A DNA stretch of 64,000 bases, from assembly GCF_001468225.1 (NCBI RefSeq), contig NZ_LNRU01000005.1:310001-374000 (forward strand), written 5' to 3'. The notes below the pieces were generated by a model. That model was given only the letters and a program-made list of their open reading frames with translations, was not told the DNA's origin and did no database searches. Of the stretch, positions 8,029 through 15,983 are shown one piece after another. The translations under genes and the position numbers were made by a program. How positions within the stretch are numbered: position 1 is the stretch's first letter; every line of letters starts with the position of its first letter. The stretch is from Sphingopyxis sp. H053. GTDB lineage: Bacteria > Pseudomonadota > Alphaproteobacteria > Sphingomonadales > Sphingomonadaceae.

Positions 8029-8811
8029 ATGACCCAAGACGATCTTACCATCGCCGACCCCAAGATGAAGGCGCACGGCGTCAACGTCTTCTATGGCGAG
8101 AAACAGGCGATCAACGACGTGTCGATCGACGTCGGCACCGACCTCGTCACTGCCTTCATCGGCCCGTCGGGCTGCGGCAAGTCGACCTTCCTGCGCTCGC
8201 TCAACCGCATGAACGACACCGTCGCCAGCGCTAAAGTGACCGGCCAGATCGAGCTCGACGGCGAGGATATCTATGCGCCGTCGATGGACGTTGTGCAGCT
8301 GCGCGCACGCGTCGGCATGGTGTTCCAGAAACCGAACCCCTTCCCCAAGTCGATCTATGACAATGTCGGTTATGGCCCGCGCATCCACGGCCTCGCGCCG
8401 AACAAGGCCGACCTCGACGTCATCGTCGAGCGCGCGCTGGTGCGCGCCGGCCTGTGGGACGAGGTCAAGGACCGGCTCGCCGAAAGCGGCACTGCCTTGT
8501 CGGGCGGCCAGCAGCAGCGCCTGTGCATCGCGCGCGCGATCGCGGTCGATCCCGAAGTCATTTTGATGGACGAGCCCTGCTCGGCGCTCGACCCGATCGC
8601 GACCGCGAAGATCGAGGAGCTGATCCACGAACTGCGCGGCAAATATGCGATCGTGATCGTCACGCACAATATGCAGCAGGCGGCCCGCGTGTCGCAGCGC
8701 ACCGCCTTTTTCCACCTCGGGACGCTGGTCGAATATGGCAAGACGACCGACATCTTCACCAACCCGAAACAGGAACGCACCAAGGACTATATCACTGGCC
8801 GCTACGGTTAA
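8029..8811 (+). CDS. pstB: phosphate ABC transporter ATP-binding protein PstB
   Basis: The 260-residue ATPase has Walker A GPSGCGKS (45-52), a Q-loop in [18 protein letters not shown], signature [15 protein letters not shown], Walker [14 protein letters not shown] and an H-loop in [11 protein letters not shown]. The [11 protein letters not shown] segment is characteristic of PstB. It energises phosphate import through PstCA and takes part in phosphate signalling through PhoU. The start lies five bases after pstA and phoU follows 24 bases later. Confidence 0.96.
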   Translation: MTQDDLTIADPKMKAHGVNVFYGEKQAINDVSIDVGTDLVTAFIGPSGCGKSTFLRSLNRMNDTVASAKVTGQIELDGEDIYAPSMDVVQLRARVGMVFQKPNPFPKSIYDNVGYGPRIHGLAPNKADLDVIVERALVRAGLWDEVKDRLAESGTALSGGQQQRLCIARAIAVDPEVILMDEPCSALDPIATAKIEELIHELRGKYAIVIVTHNMQQAARVSQRTAFFHLGTLVEYGKTTDIFTNPKQERTKDYITGRYG

Positions 8812-8835
8812 GCCGCAGCCAAAAGGACAAGCGTG

Positions 8836-9555
8836 ATGGCACTAACGAACGATCATACGGTCAAAGCCTTCGACGAAGACCTGAACCGCCTCCGCGGGCT
8901 GATCAGCGAAATGGGCGGCCGCGCCGAACAGGCGCTGCTCCAGGCGATGACCTCGCTCAGCAAGGGCGATCTCGACCTCGCGGCGCAGGTCGTGCGCGAC
9001 GACAAGAAGATCGACGCGCTCGAGGCCGAGGTCGAACAGCTCGCGGTCCAGACGATCGCGCTCCGCGCGCCGATGGCCGACGATCTGCGCGAGATGATCG
9101 CGGCATTGAAGATCGTCTCGGTGGTCGAGCGCATCGGCGACTATGCGAAGAATATCGCCAAGCGCGTCGCGCTGATGGACCAGACGCGCTCGATCGAGGC
9201 GATCCCGCTGCTGATTTCGATGTCGAACATCGTCGCCGAACTGATCCACGACGCGCTCGACAGCTTCGCGGCCCGCGACGCCGAACTCGCGGTGCGGGTG
9301 ACGGTGCGCGACAAGAATGTCGACGATTTCTACAACAGCATCTTCCGCACGCTCGTTACCTTCATGATGGAAAATCCCAAGTACATCACCGAAAGCGCGC
9401 ACCTGCTGTTCGTCGCCAAGAACCTCGAGCGCATGGGCGACCATGCGACGAACATCGCCGAGATGGTCTATTATGTCGTCACCGGCGATCATATGGAGGA
9501 ACGCGAGCGCGGCGAGCAGCCCGAAGATGGCGCCGCGGAGCAGGAGCAAGGCTGA
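8836..9555 (+). CDS. phoU: phosphate signalling protein PhoU
   Basis: About 239 residues, all-alpha, with the two tandem three-helix PhoU repeats. The first, about 10-110, carries KKIDALEAEVEQLAVQTIALRAPMADDLR and IVSVVERIGDYAKNIAKR. The second, about 120-220, carries KNVDDFYNSIFRTLVTFMMENP and KNLERMGDHATNIAEM. The ExxxD metal-binding motifs are visible in VERIGDYAKN and LERMGDHATN. PhoU links Pst transport state to the PhoR/PhoB system. ATG 8836 follows AAGGAC and an adjacent GTG. Its stop overlaps the phoB start by one base. Confidence 0.95.
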   Translation: MALTNDHTVKAFDEDLNRLRGLISEMGGRAEQALLQAMTSLSKGDLDLAAQVVRDDKKIDALEAEVEQLAVQTIALRAPMADDLREMIAALKIVSVVERIGDYAKNIAKRVALMDQTRSIEAIPLLISMSNIVAELIHDALDSFAARDAELAVRVTVRDKNVDDFYNSIFRTLVTFMMENPKYITESAHLLFVAKNLERMGDHATNIAEMVYYVVTGDHMEERERGEQPEDGAAEQEQG

Positions 9556-10253
9556 TGCCGCAGCCCGACCTGCTGCTCATCGAGGATGACGAGGCGATCG
9601 CCGAACTCATCGTCTGGCATTTCGCCCGCGAAGGCTTTTCGGTCCGCCAGACCCCCGACGGCGAGCAGGCGCTCGTCCTCGTCGAGGAACGCGTCCCCGA
9701 CATCGTCCTGCTCGACTGGATGATCGAAAGCCTGCCCGGGATCGAAGTTTGCCGCCGCCTGCGCCGTAACCCCAAGTCGGCGAACGTGCCGATCATCATG
9801 CTCACCGCGCGCGGCGAGGAAGAGGACCGTATCCGCGGGCTGGAGACCGGCGCCGACGATTATGTCACCAAGCCGTTCAGCCCGCGCGAACTCGTTGCGC
9901 GCGTCCAGGCGGTGCTCCGCCGCCTGCGCCCCGCGCTGGCGGGCGAGATGCTGACCTATGCCGACATCGAGCTCGACTCGGTCGCGCACAAGGTCGTGCG
10001 CAACAGCCAGATCGTCGCGATGGGGCCGACCGAATTCCGCCTGCTCCGCCACTTCATGGAGCATCCGGGCCGCGTCTTTTCGCGTGGGCAATTGCTCGAC
10101 AGCGTGTGGGGCCAGGACAGCGACATCGAACTGCGTACCGTCGACGTCCATATCCGGCGTTTGCGCAAGGCGATCAACCTGCCCGGCACGAGCGACATCA
10201 TCCGCACCGTGCGCTCGGCGGGTTATGCCCTCGATTCGGGCAAGAGCGTCTGA
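9555..10253 (+). CDS. phoB: phosphate regulon response regulator PhoB
   Basis: The 232-residue OmpR-family regulator has an N-terminal receiver domain with acidic pocket Asp11-Asp12, phospho-acceptor Asp54 in IVLLDWM, a conserved Thr in LTAR and Lys in YVTKPF. The C-terminal winged helix carries MGPTEFRLLRHFMEHPGRVFSR and VDVHIRRLRKAI. Position at the end of pstSCAB-phoU identifies it as PhoB rather than another OmpR-type regulator. Phosphorylated PhoB would bind the Pho boxes upstream of pstS and of the porin. No phoR kinase gene lies next to it in the window. Confidence 0.93.
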   Translation: MPQPDLLLIEDDEAIAELIVWHFAREGFSVRQTPDGEQALVLVEERVPDIVLLDWMIESLPGIEVCRRLRRNPKSANVPIIMLTARGEEEDRIRGLETGADDYVTKPFSPRELVARVQAVLRRLRPALAGEMLTYADIELDSVAHKVVRNSQIVAMGPTEFRLLRHFMEHPGRVFSRGQLLDSVWGQDSDIELRTVDVHIRRLRKAINLPGTSDIIRTVRSAGYALDSGKSV

Positions 10254-10277
10254 CGTCGGACGGCGCCGGCCCGGTTG

Positions 10278-10428
10278 ATTCTCACCGTCAGGCCGGATAG
10301 GTCCGGCGTGCCGAGAATAGAGTAGCAGGCTGGTATCTCCTGCGCCCGTTTAGCGGGTTCTTCTCCGCCACGGCGTCGACCAGCCTTTTGCGGCGGGTGG
10401 CGCGGAATTGCAGTTGCCGCCCCGCCGC
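10278..10428 (+). promoter_or_regulatory. structured 5' leader of the SMR transporter gene, candidate riboswitch-like element
   Basis: The 196-base phoB-SMR gap contains consecutive perfect stems. An outer ATTCTC/GAGAAT (10278-10283 with 10313-10318) encloses GCCGGA-TAGG-TCCGGC (10292-10307). Next, AGGCTGGT (10327-10334) pairs with ACCAGCCT (10379-10386) and encloses CCCG-TTTAG-CGGG (10345-10357). Then GCGGCGGG (10390-10397) pairs with CCCGCCGC (10421-10428), ending 21 bases before the ATG. GCAGG/CCTGC (10325-10329 with 10339-10343) would compete with the second stem. SMR genes are often guanidine-riboswitch controlled, but I do not recognise a guanidine consensus here. Confidence 0.45.
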
Positions 10429-10449
10429 TACCGACGACGGAGCATCGCC

Positions 10450-10779
10450 ATGCAATATATCTACCTCGCCATCGCCATCGTTGCAGAGGTCGTTGCGACC
10501 AGTTTCATGAAACAATCGGAAGGCTTCACGAAGCTCGTCCCGTCGCTGATTACCGCCGGCGGCTATATTGTGGCCTTCTATTTCCTCTCGCTGACCCTCC
10601 GGACCTTGCCCACGGGAATCGCCTATGCGATCTGGTCCGGCGTCGGGATCGTGCTGATCGCGGCGATCGCGTGGGTGTTTCAGGGCCAGAAGCTCGATAC
10701 GCCCGCCATGGTCGGCATGGCGCTGATCATATGCGGCGTGGTGGTGATGAACGGCTTTTCGAACAGCACCGCACACTGA
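10450..10779 (+). CDS. small multidrug resistance (SMR) family transporter
   Basis: The 109-residue, four-helix protein has the SMR hallmark Glu13 in helix 1 (AIVAEVVATSFMKQSEGFTKLVPS) and the helix-3 GIAYAIWSGVGIVLI segment. It functions as an antiparallel dimer that exchanges protons for cations. The residues around Glu13 and the GIAYAIWSG segment resemble EmrE/QacE-type drug exporters more than the Gdx/SugE guanidinium type, but I cannot settle this by eye. ACGGAG lies upstream of the ATG. It has its own long structured leader and is convergent with the porin gene. Confidence 0.9.
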   Translation: MQYIYLAIAIVAEVVATSFMKQSEGFTKLVPSLITAGGYIVAFYFLSLTLRTLPTGIAYAIWSGVGIVLIAAIAWVFQGQKLDTPAMVGMALIICGVVVMNGFSNSTAH

Positions 10780-10952
10780 TCGCCGGATTCGACGGATGCC
10801 TTCGGGTCCGATGAGATTGCTGCGCTTCGCGGCAAGCTCCTTTTCCGACCAGAAGCCCCGGAAGTCCGCTAGCGACCGGAAGCTGACCCCATCCCCATAA
10901 CCCGTTCGCTCGACACGAACGGCATTTGAGAACGGCTTGAACCAACCCTCCC

Positions 10953-11038
10953 CTTCTTCGTCACCCCGGACTTGATCCGGGGTCCATAACGACGGCGCGA
11001 CTATGGATCCCGGATCAAGTCCGGGATGACGAAAGAAG
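10953..11038. repeat. long palindromic repeat (CGTCACCCCGGACTTGATCC type)
   Basis: The arm CTTCTTCGTCACCCCGGACT and onward to GGGGTCCATA is mirrored by TATGGATCCCGGATCAAGTC and onward to GATGACGAAAGAAG. Arms are about 36 bases with few mismatches and a short centre. It is one of four copies of this family in the window. It lies between convergent genes and could serve as a two-way terminator. The rest of the 302-base gap (10780-10952) shows only a possible coding remnant on the minus strand. Confidence 0.8.
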
Positions 11039-11081
11039 AGTGAGCAACAACGTCCGCTCACTTCCGAAAGCCGCAATCAGA

Positions 11082-12440
11082 TCAGAAATCGATCTGCGTG
11101 CGCAGCCCGAACGTGTCGGCCGAATAGCTGCGGTCGCCCGTCGCGGTGGCGACGCGCGCGTCGTCGAGCCAGACTTTGCCGTAGTTGGCAGTGATCCGGA
11201 CATAGTCGATAGGCGCCCAGGCGAGCCCGATCAGCGCCGTCTTTTGCTGCCCGCCACGCACGCCCGCGTCGTTGAGGTCGAGATAGTCGTAGCGCGCATT
11301 GACCTCGATCGCGCCGATCCCGCCGGCGGTGATCGGCTTCGACGGCTTGAGGCGGTCGAACGCGCCATCCCTGTACCCGCGCGCGTCGCCGCCCGTCAGT
11401 ACCATGCCGACTTCGGCATAGCCGCCGAAGAAGGTCGGGTCGGCGGCGGCGGTGCTGCGCTTGACGCTCTGCCAATAGGCTTCGCCCGCGGCGTGGAACG
11501 GCCCGGCGATCACCGCGCCCTCGAGGCCGAGGCCGCGCTCGCTCGATATGTCGATCAGCCCCGTGTCGACCAGCCGCACGTCGGTCGTGTGGACGAAAGG
11601 ACGCGCGCGGTAGCGGTTCGTCGCCGCGGGGTCATTGGGGTCGCGGTAATGGGCCGATGCGGCAAGGTGAAGCTGCGCGTTGCCAAGCTTCGGCATGAAC
11701 ACGACGCGGCCGTCGACGCTGAGGCTGTGGTTGCTGTCGGTGAGGTCGGCGGCATTGTCGCTGAACACCCCGCCCTGCAGCAGCAGCGCCTTGCCCTTAT
11801 ATTGCGCTGACAGGCCGACGCGGCGTTCGAAACCGAATGCCTGGATAAAGGCGGCGCGCTCGGTGAAGCTGGTGAACAGATCGCTCGTCATATCGTCGAG
11901 CGACCAGAAAGGCTTGACCTGACCCGCGGTGATCGACAGCGGCCCGGTGCCATAGGCCAGGTAAATATCGGTCAGTTCGACCTCACTGTTCGCGAGGTCG
12001 GCCTCGACGCGGTACGAAAAGCCGCCCGGGATTTTACCGTCGACGCCGAGGTAGATACGGCGGAACTCGGTTGCGGTGCCGCCGCGGATGCCCGTCACGC
12101 CCGCCGGCGCGTCGATGCCCGCGACGTCGAGCTGGACGCGCCCGCGCGGCTTGAAGCTCCAGCCGTCAGCGGTCTTGATCTCGGGGGCGCCCTTCCAGCT
12201 GATCTCGGTCGCGGGCTTCGCTGTGACCGAAGGCGGCGCGGGCGGCGGCACCGGAGCCGGTGCCGGCTGTGGGGTCGCGGTATCGAGCCGCGTTTCGAGC
12301 GTCTGGACTTTGGCCTTCAGCGCCGCGAGCTCGGCGCGCAGCTGCGCCGCTTCCTCGGCGGTCATCGCCTGAGCGTGGGCGGCGGTCGGCAGGCTGAACA
12401 TCGACGTCGCCAGCAGAGCGGCGGTCAGGGCGTGGCGCAT
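11082..12440 (-). CDS. OprO/OprP-family phosphate-selective porin
   Basis: The 452-residue outer-membrane protein starts at ATG 12440, giving a clean signal peptide (MRHALTAALLATSMFSLP.., cleavage near AHAQA). An in-frame start further up would remove it. Residues about 29-55 form a coiled coil (EEAAQLRAELAALKAKVQTL) typical of trimeric OprO/P porins. A Pro-rich linker and a 16-strand-type barrel follow, ending in a terminal aromatic, QIDF. These porins admit phosphate or polyphosphate. A Pho box lies about 50 bases upstream of the start, which supports induction by phosphate starvation alongside pst. Confidence 0.88.
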   Translation of the reverse strand: MRHALTAALLATSMFSLPTAAHAQAMTAEEAAQLRAELAALKAKVQTLETRLDTATPQPAPAPVPPPAPPSVTAKPATEISWKGAPEIKTADGWSFKPRGRVQLDVAGIDAPAGVTGIRGGTATEFRRIYLGVDGKIPGGFSYRVEADLANSEVELTDIYLAYGTGPLSITAGQVKPFWSLDDMTSDLFTSFTERAAFIQAFGFERRVGLSAQYKGKALLLQGGVFSDNAADLTDSNHSLSVDGRVVFMPKLGNAQLHLAASAHYRDPNDPAATNRYRARPFVHTTDVRLVDTGLIDISSERGLGLEGAVIAGPFHAAGEAYWQSVKRSTAAADPTFFGGYAEVGMVLTGGDARGYRDGAFDRLKPSKPITAGGIGAIEVNARYDYLDLNDAGVRGGQQKTALIGLAWAPIDYVRITANYGKVWLDDARVATATGDRSYSADTFGLRTQIDF

Positions 12441-12486
12441 GAGGGATTTGCTCCGTTGCGAAAGGTTACAAGCTCGGGGCGCTGCT

Positions 12487-12504
12487 ATGACGCTTGCGTG
12501 ACAT
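12487..12504 (-). promoter_or_regulatory. Pho box upstream of the porin
   Basis: On the minus strand this reads ATGTCAC-GCAA-GCGTCAT, a 7-4-7 direct repeat close to the PhoB consensus, ending 47 bases before the porin ATG. A further ATGTCAC on the same strand at 12520-12526 gives an extra half-site two turns upstream. Together with the pstS box this defines at least two PhoB targets in the window. Confidence 0.7.
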
Positions 12505-12643
12505 ATGCACGTCATTTGCGTGACATTTTTGTTTCATCCGGCATTTTCTCTCCCTCTTGCCAGCAAGGAGCGAACGGCTAAGGACGTTCCAGTTTTTTCG
12601 GGCAACCTTTCTTCGGGGAGGCCGCCCTAACCGGGAGACCATC

Positions 12644-13546
12644 ATGACGATCAAATTTGACGGCCGCGTTGCTATTGTCACCGGCGCCGGCGGCGGTCTT
12701 GGCCGCGCCTATGCGCTCGAACTCGCGCGGCGCGGGGCAAAGGTGGTCGTCAACGACCTCGGCGGATCGCGCGACGGCACCGGTCATTCGGATGCGGCGC
12801 TGCAGGTGGTCGAGGAAATCCGCGCCGCGGGCGGCACCGCGATCTCGAACGGCGGCAGCGTTACCGAATATGACCAGATGGTCGAAATGGTCGCACGTGC
12901 GAAGGAAGAATGGGGCGGTGTCCACGTCCTGATCAACAATGCCGGCATCCTGCGCGACAAGAGCTTTGCCAAGATGGAGCCCGCCGATTTCGACCTGGTG
13001 CTGAAGGTGCATGTCAGCGGCAGCGCCAACGTCACCAAGGCGTGTTGGGACCTGATGCGCGAACAGGCGTACGGCCGCATCCTGATGACCGCGTCGTCGA
13101 CGGGCCTCTACGGCAATTTCGGCCAGGCCAATTACGGCGCGGCGAAGCTGGGCCTCGCGGGGCTGACCAAGACGCTCCACCTCGAAGGCGCGAAATATAA
13201 CATCCGCTGCAACACGATCGCCCCGGTCGCCGGCACGCGCATGACCGAGGATATCTTCCCCGCCGAGCTGTTCGAGAAGTTCACCCCCGAGAATGTCGTT
13301 CCGGCGGCGCTCTATCTGGTCAGCGAAGACGCCCCGACCAACATGATCGTCGGCGCGGGCGCGGGCGCGTTCCACGCCGCTTATGTCACGATGACCCCCG
13401 GCGTCGCGCTGCCCGAGGGCGAGCGTACCCCCGAGGGCGTCGCCGCGGCGTGGGAGAAGATCATCGACCGCAATGGCGAAATCGTCCCGCAGTCGGGCAG
13501 CGAGCAGTCGATGAACGTCATGAAAGCGTTGATGGCGCTGGGCTGA
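12644..13546 (+). CDS. short-chain dehydrogenase, (3R)-hydroxyacyl-CoA dehydrogenase-like
   Basis: The 300-residue SDR has the NAD-binding motif VTGAGGGLGRAYALELARRG at the N-terminus, NNAG in LINNAGILRDKSF, and a catalytic Ser / YxxxK set (SSTGLYGNFGQANYGAAKLGLAGL). A C-terminal extension of about 60 residues follows. Architecture and the KVVVNDLGG and SVTEYDQM segments resemble the dehydrogenase domain of peroxisomal multifunctional enzyme type 2, which oxidises (3R)-hydroxyacyl-CoA. An alternative is another hydroxyacyl or hydroxysteroid substrate. ATG 12644 follows CGGGAGACC. Confidence 0.82.
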   Translation: MTIKFDGRVAIVTGAGGGLGRAYALELARRGAKVVVNDLGGSRDGTGHSDAALQVVEEIRAAGGTAISNGGSVTEYDQMVEMVARAKEEWGGVHVLINNAGILRDKSFAKMEPADFDLVLKVHVSGSANVTKACWDLMREQAYGRILMTASSTGLYGNFGQANYGAAKLGLAGLTKTLHLEGAKYNIRCNTIAPVAGTRMTEDIFPAELFEKFTPENVVPAALYLVSEDAPTNMIVGAGAGAFHAAYVTMTPGVALPEGERTPEGVAAAWEKIIDRNGEIVPQSGSEQSMNVMKALMALG

Positions 13547-13557
13547 AGCTGATCTTT

Positions 13558-13690
13558 CCTCCCTGTCGCGGAGCGATGGGGAGGTGGCAGTGGCGCAGCC
13601 GCTGACGGAGGGGCTTTGGCGCAAGGTCGCGGCCCCTCCACCACCGCCTACGGCGGCGGTCCCCCTCCCCATGCCTGCGGCACGGGGAGG
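13558..13690. repeat. sphingomonad-type dispersed repeat (TCCCTGTCGCGGAGCGATGG family)
   Basis: A composite imperfect palindrome just after the SDR stop. CCTCCCTGTCGCGGAGCGAT at one end mirrors ATGCCTGCGGCACGGGGAGG at the other. Internal GGAGGGGCTTTGGCGCAAG and GCGGCCCCTCC blocks also pair. No coding potential is seen. It fills most of the 239-base gap and may act as a transcript end. Confidence 0.65.
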
Positions 13691-13785
13691 ATCGGCTTTC
13701 ACTACCGCCACGCTGTATTGACACACTAACACGGCCATGCCATAAACATCGCGGGGCAAGGGGATCGGACAGAAGGACGACCCCG

Positions 13786-14859
13786 ATGTATAGTGAAACC
13801 GACCTGCAAGCCGCGGTCGATGCAAAGGTACTGACGCCGGAGGCCGCGCTGGCTTTCCGGTCGCATATCGCATCGGTGCGCGCCGCCCCCGGAGCGGATG
13901 AGGAATCATTCCGCCTCATCACCGGCTTCAACGATATTTTCGTCAGCATCGCGGCGGTGATCCTGCTCGTCGCGGTCGGCTGGATCGGCGCCTCGATCCA
14001 TACCGCGCTCGGCGGCGCCTTCGTCGCCGGCTCGGCATGGTTCCTCGCCGAATATTTCACCCGCAAACGCCGGATGGCGCTGCCCAGCATCGTCCTCGTC
14101 CTCGCCTTTGCAGGCGGCGTGTTCGCGACGATGGTCGGCTTCCTCGTCGAACATGGCGAATCAATCTTTGGCAGCGACCCCGGCGAAACCGTCGGCGCGA
14201 TCCTCATCGGCGCGATGGCGCTCGTCACCGCCGCGGCGACGTGGGCGCACTGGAAGCGTTTCATGGTGCCGATCACCGTCGCCGCCGGGACCGCCGCGCT
14301 CGCCGCGACCGCGGTCGCGCTCGTGCTCGCGATCACCGGGATGCCCAGCCCCGACGGCACGCTGCCGATGGTGCTCGTGCTGATCGCCGGGCTTGGCGTG
14401 TTCGCGCTCGCCATGTGGTGGGACCGCAGCGACCGCGTGCGCCAGACGCGCCGCAGCGACGTCGCCTTCTGGCTCCACCTGCTCGCCGCGCCGATGATCG
14501 CGCATCCGATCTTCCACCTGCTCGGCGTCACGCGCGGCGACGACATCGGCAGCGCCGCGGCGGTGATGGTGATCGGCGTCTATATCCTGTTCGGCCTGAT
14601 CGCGCTCGCGATCGACCGCCGCGCCCTGCTCGTCTCCGCCCTCGCCTATGTGCTGTTCGCGATGACGCAGCTGTTCAACACCTTCGGTGCGGTCGAACTC
14701 AATGTCGCGCTCACGGCGTTCGTGATCGGTTCGGCGCTGCTGCTGCTCTCGGCCTTCTGGCAGAATGCGCGGGCGGTGGTGGTCGGCTTCCTGCCCGACA
14801 ATCTCGCAAACCAGCTGCCCGCGACGATCCGTCCGGTCAGTCTCCAACCAGCTTCATAA
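13786..14859 (+). CDS. multi-pass membrane protein (DUF2157-like), unknown function
   Basis: The 357-residue protein has a short soluble N-terminus (MYSETDLQAAVDAKVLTPEAALAF, the helix seen before DUF2157-type membrane regions). About ten hydrophobic segments follow between residues 46 and 325, separated by short loops. There is no signal peptide or catalytic motif. It stands alone, and its last 23 bases overlap the end of the convergent DUF2794 gene. The function of this family is not established; the assignment rests on overall layout. Confidence 0.6.
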   Translation: MYSETDLQAAVDAKVLTPEAALAFRSHIASVRAAPGADEESFRLITGFNDIFVSIAAVILLVAVGWIGASIHTALGGAFVAGSAWFLAEYFTRKRRMALPSIVLVLAFAGGVFATMVGFLVEHGESIFGSDPGETVGAILIGAMALVTAAATWAHWKRFMVPITVAAGTAALAATAVALVLAITGMPSPDGTLPMVLVLIAGLGVFALAMWWDRSDRVRQTRRSDVAFWLHLLAAPMIAHPIFHLLGVTRGDDIGSAAAVMVIGVYILFGLIALAIDRRALLVSALAYVLFAMTQLFNTFGAVELNVALTAFVIGSALLLLSAFWQNARAVVVGFLPDNLANQLPATIRPVSLQPAS

Positions 14860-15184
14860 GCTTGCGTTCGACGGGGGCGAGCACGTTCGACAGCTCGTCC
14901 CCGCGCTTCAAAATCGCCCCGGCTTCGGAGACAAGGGCCCACATGCCCTGCCGGCTCCGCAAGGCGGGGCGTTTTTCTATGCGATATTCGGGGCGCTCGG
15001 CGGCGCGGCGAAAGGCCGAGAAGATCGCGGCGTCGCGGTGGAAATCCATCGCATAATCGCGCCAATGCCCTGCGGCGACCATGCGGCCGTAAAGGTCCAG
15101 GATGCGCATGAGCTCAGGACGCTCGAAACCGGTCTGCTGCGGTGCCGCCCGGTTATTGAACGGCAGAGGCGTGACCGTTCCCAT
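14837..15184 (-). CDS. DUF2794 family protein
   Basis: The 115-residue soluble protein contains the features of the alphaproteobacterial DUF2794 family: F(E)RPELMRILDLYGRMVAAGHWRDYAMDF near the N-terminus, then AAIFSAFRRAAERPEYRIEKRP and GMWALVSEAGAILKRG. Its molecular role is unknown. Its ATG begins at the last base of the cysE stop, so it is translationally coupled to cysE. This conserved coupling may hint at a link to cysteine or sulfur metabolism, but that is only an inference. Confidence 0.8.
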   Translation of the reverse strand: MGTVTPLPFNNRAAPQQTGFERPELMRILDLYGRMVAAGHWRDYAMDFHRDAAIFSAFRRAAERPEYRIEKRPALRSRQGMWALVSEAGAILKRGDELSNVLAPVERKLMKLVGD

Positions 15185-15900
15185 CAGGCGCCGGTCCGGC
15201 TCCCTTTGCGCCGCGGCGCTTCATCCTCGGCCGCGAGCTCGCGTTCGTCGAGCAACGCCTTCAGCTGCTTCTGCATCAGGTCGAGCTGGCATTGCAGCAA
15301 TTCGACCTTCTGCGTCGCGGGGTCGAAATTCTCGCTGCACGACGTGCCATAAGGCACGAACTCGCGGGCATATTCGGTCGCGTCGAGCAGGGTCGAGCGC
15401 GCGGGAATGCCGACCATCACCGCGCCTTCGGGCACGTCCTTGGTCACGACGGCATTCGCGCCGATGCGCGCGCGCGCGTTGACGGTGACGGGGCCAAGAA
15501 TCTGCGCGCCCGATCCGACGATCACGTCATCGGCGAGCGTCGGATGGCGCTTGCCGCCGATGCCGTTCGCGGGGTCGGTGCCGCCCAGCGTCACGCCCTG
15601 ATAGATGGAGACATTATCGCCGATCTCGGCGGTCTCGCCGATCACGACGCCAAAGCCATGATCGATGAACAGGTGGCGGCCGATCGTCGCCCCCGGATGG
15701 ATGTCGACCGCCGTCAGGAAGCGCGACAGGTGATTGACGAAGCGTGCGAGGAAGAACAGCCGCGCCTCGAACAGCCAATGCGCGATGCGGTGCATGCCGA
15801 CCGCCACAAGACCCGGATAGAGTAGAATTTCCCAACGCGACCGCGGCGCCGGATCGCGCGCCTTGATCGAATCGAGATAGGCGACCAGCCCGTTGAACAT
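15184..15900 (-). CDS. cysE: serine O-acetyltransferase
   Basis: The 238-residue enzyme acetylates L-serine with acetyl-CoA, the first step of cysteine synthesis. The N-terminal helical region includes HRIAHWLFEARLFFLARFVNHLSRFLTAVDIHPGA. The left-handed beta-helix of hexapeptide repeats follows (IGRHLFIDHGFGVVIGETAEIG, SIYQGVTLGG, HPTLADDVIVGSGAQILGPV), with the conserved catalytic His in DHGFG. A charged C-terminal extension of about 40 residues is predicted helical. It is co-transcribed with the DUF2794 gene. Confidence 0.93.
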   Translation of the reverse strand: MFNGLVAYLDSIKARDPAPRSRWEILLYPGLVAVGMHRIAHWLFEARLFFLARFVNHLSRFLTAVDIHPGATIGRHLFIDHGFGVVIGETAEIGDNVSIYQGVTLGGTDPANGIGGKRHPTLADDVIVGSGAQILGPVTVNARARIGANAVVTKDVPEGAVMVGIPARSTLLDATEYAREFVPYGTSCSENFDPATQKVELLQCQLDLMQKQLKALLDERELAAEDEAPRRKGSRTGA

Positions 15901-15983
15901 ATAATGTCCCCTGCGACCCTATTTTGTACCGCACAAGATAGATGTTCGGGCGCGGCATTTCCACCCCCGGCGCATTTTTATCG

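Noticed and set aside
9555..10253. Response regulator called generically as OmpR-type
   Set aside because: Direct linkage to pstSCAB-phoU makes PhoB the specific and better call.
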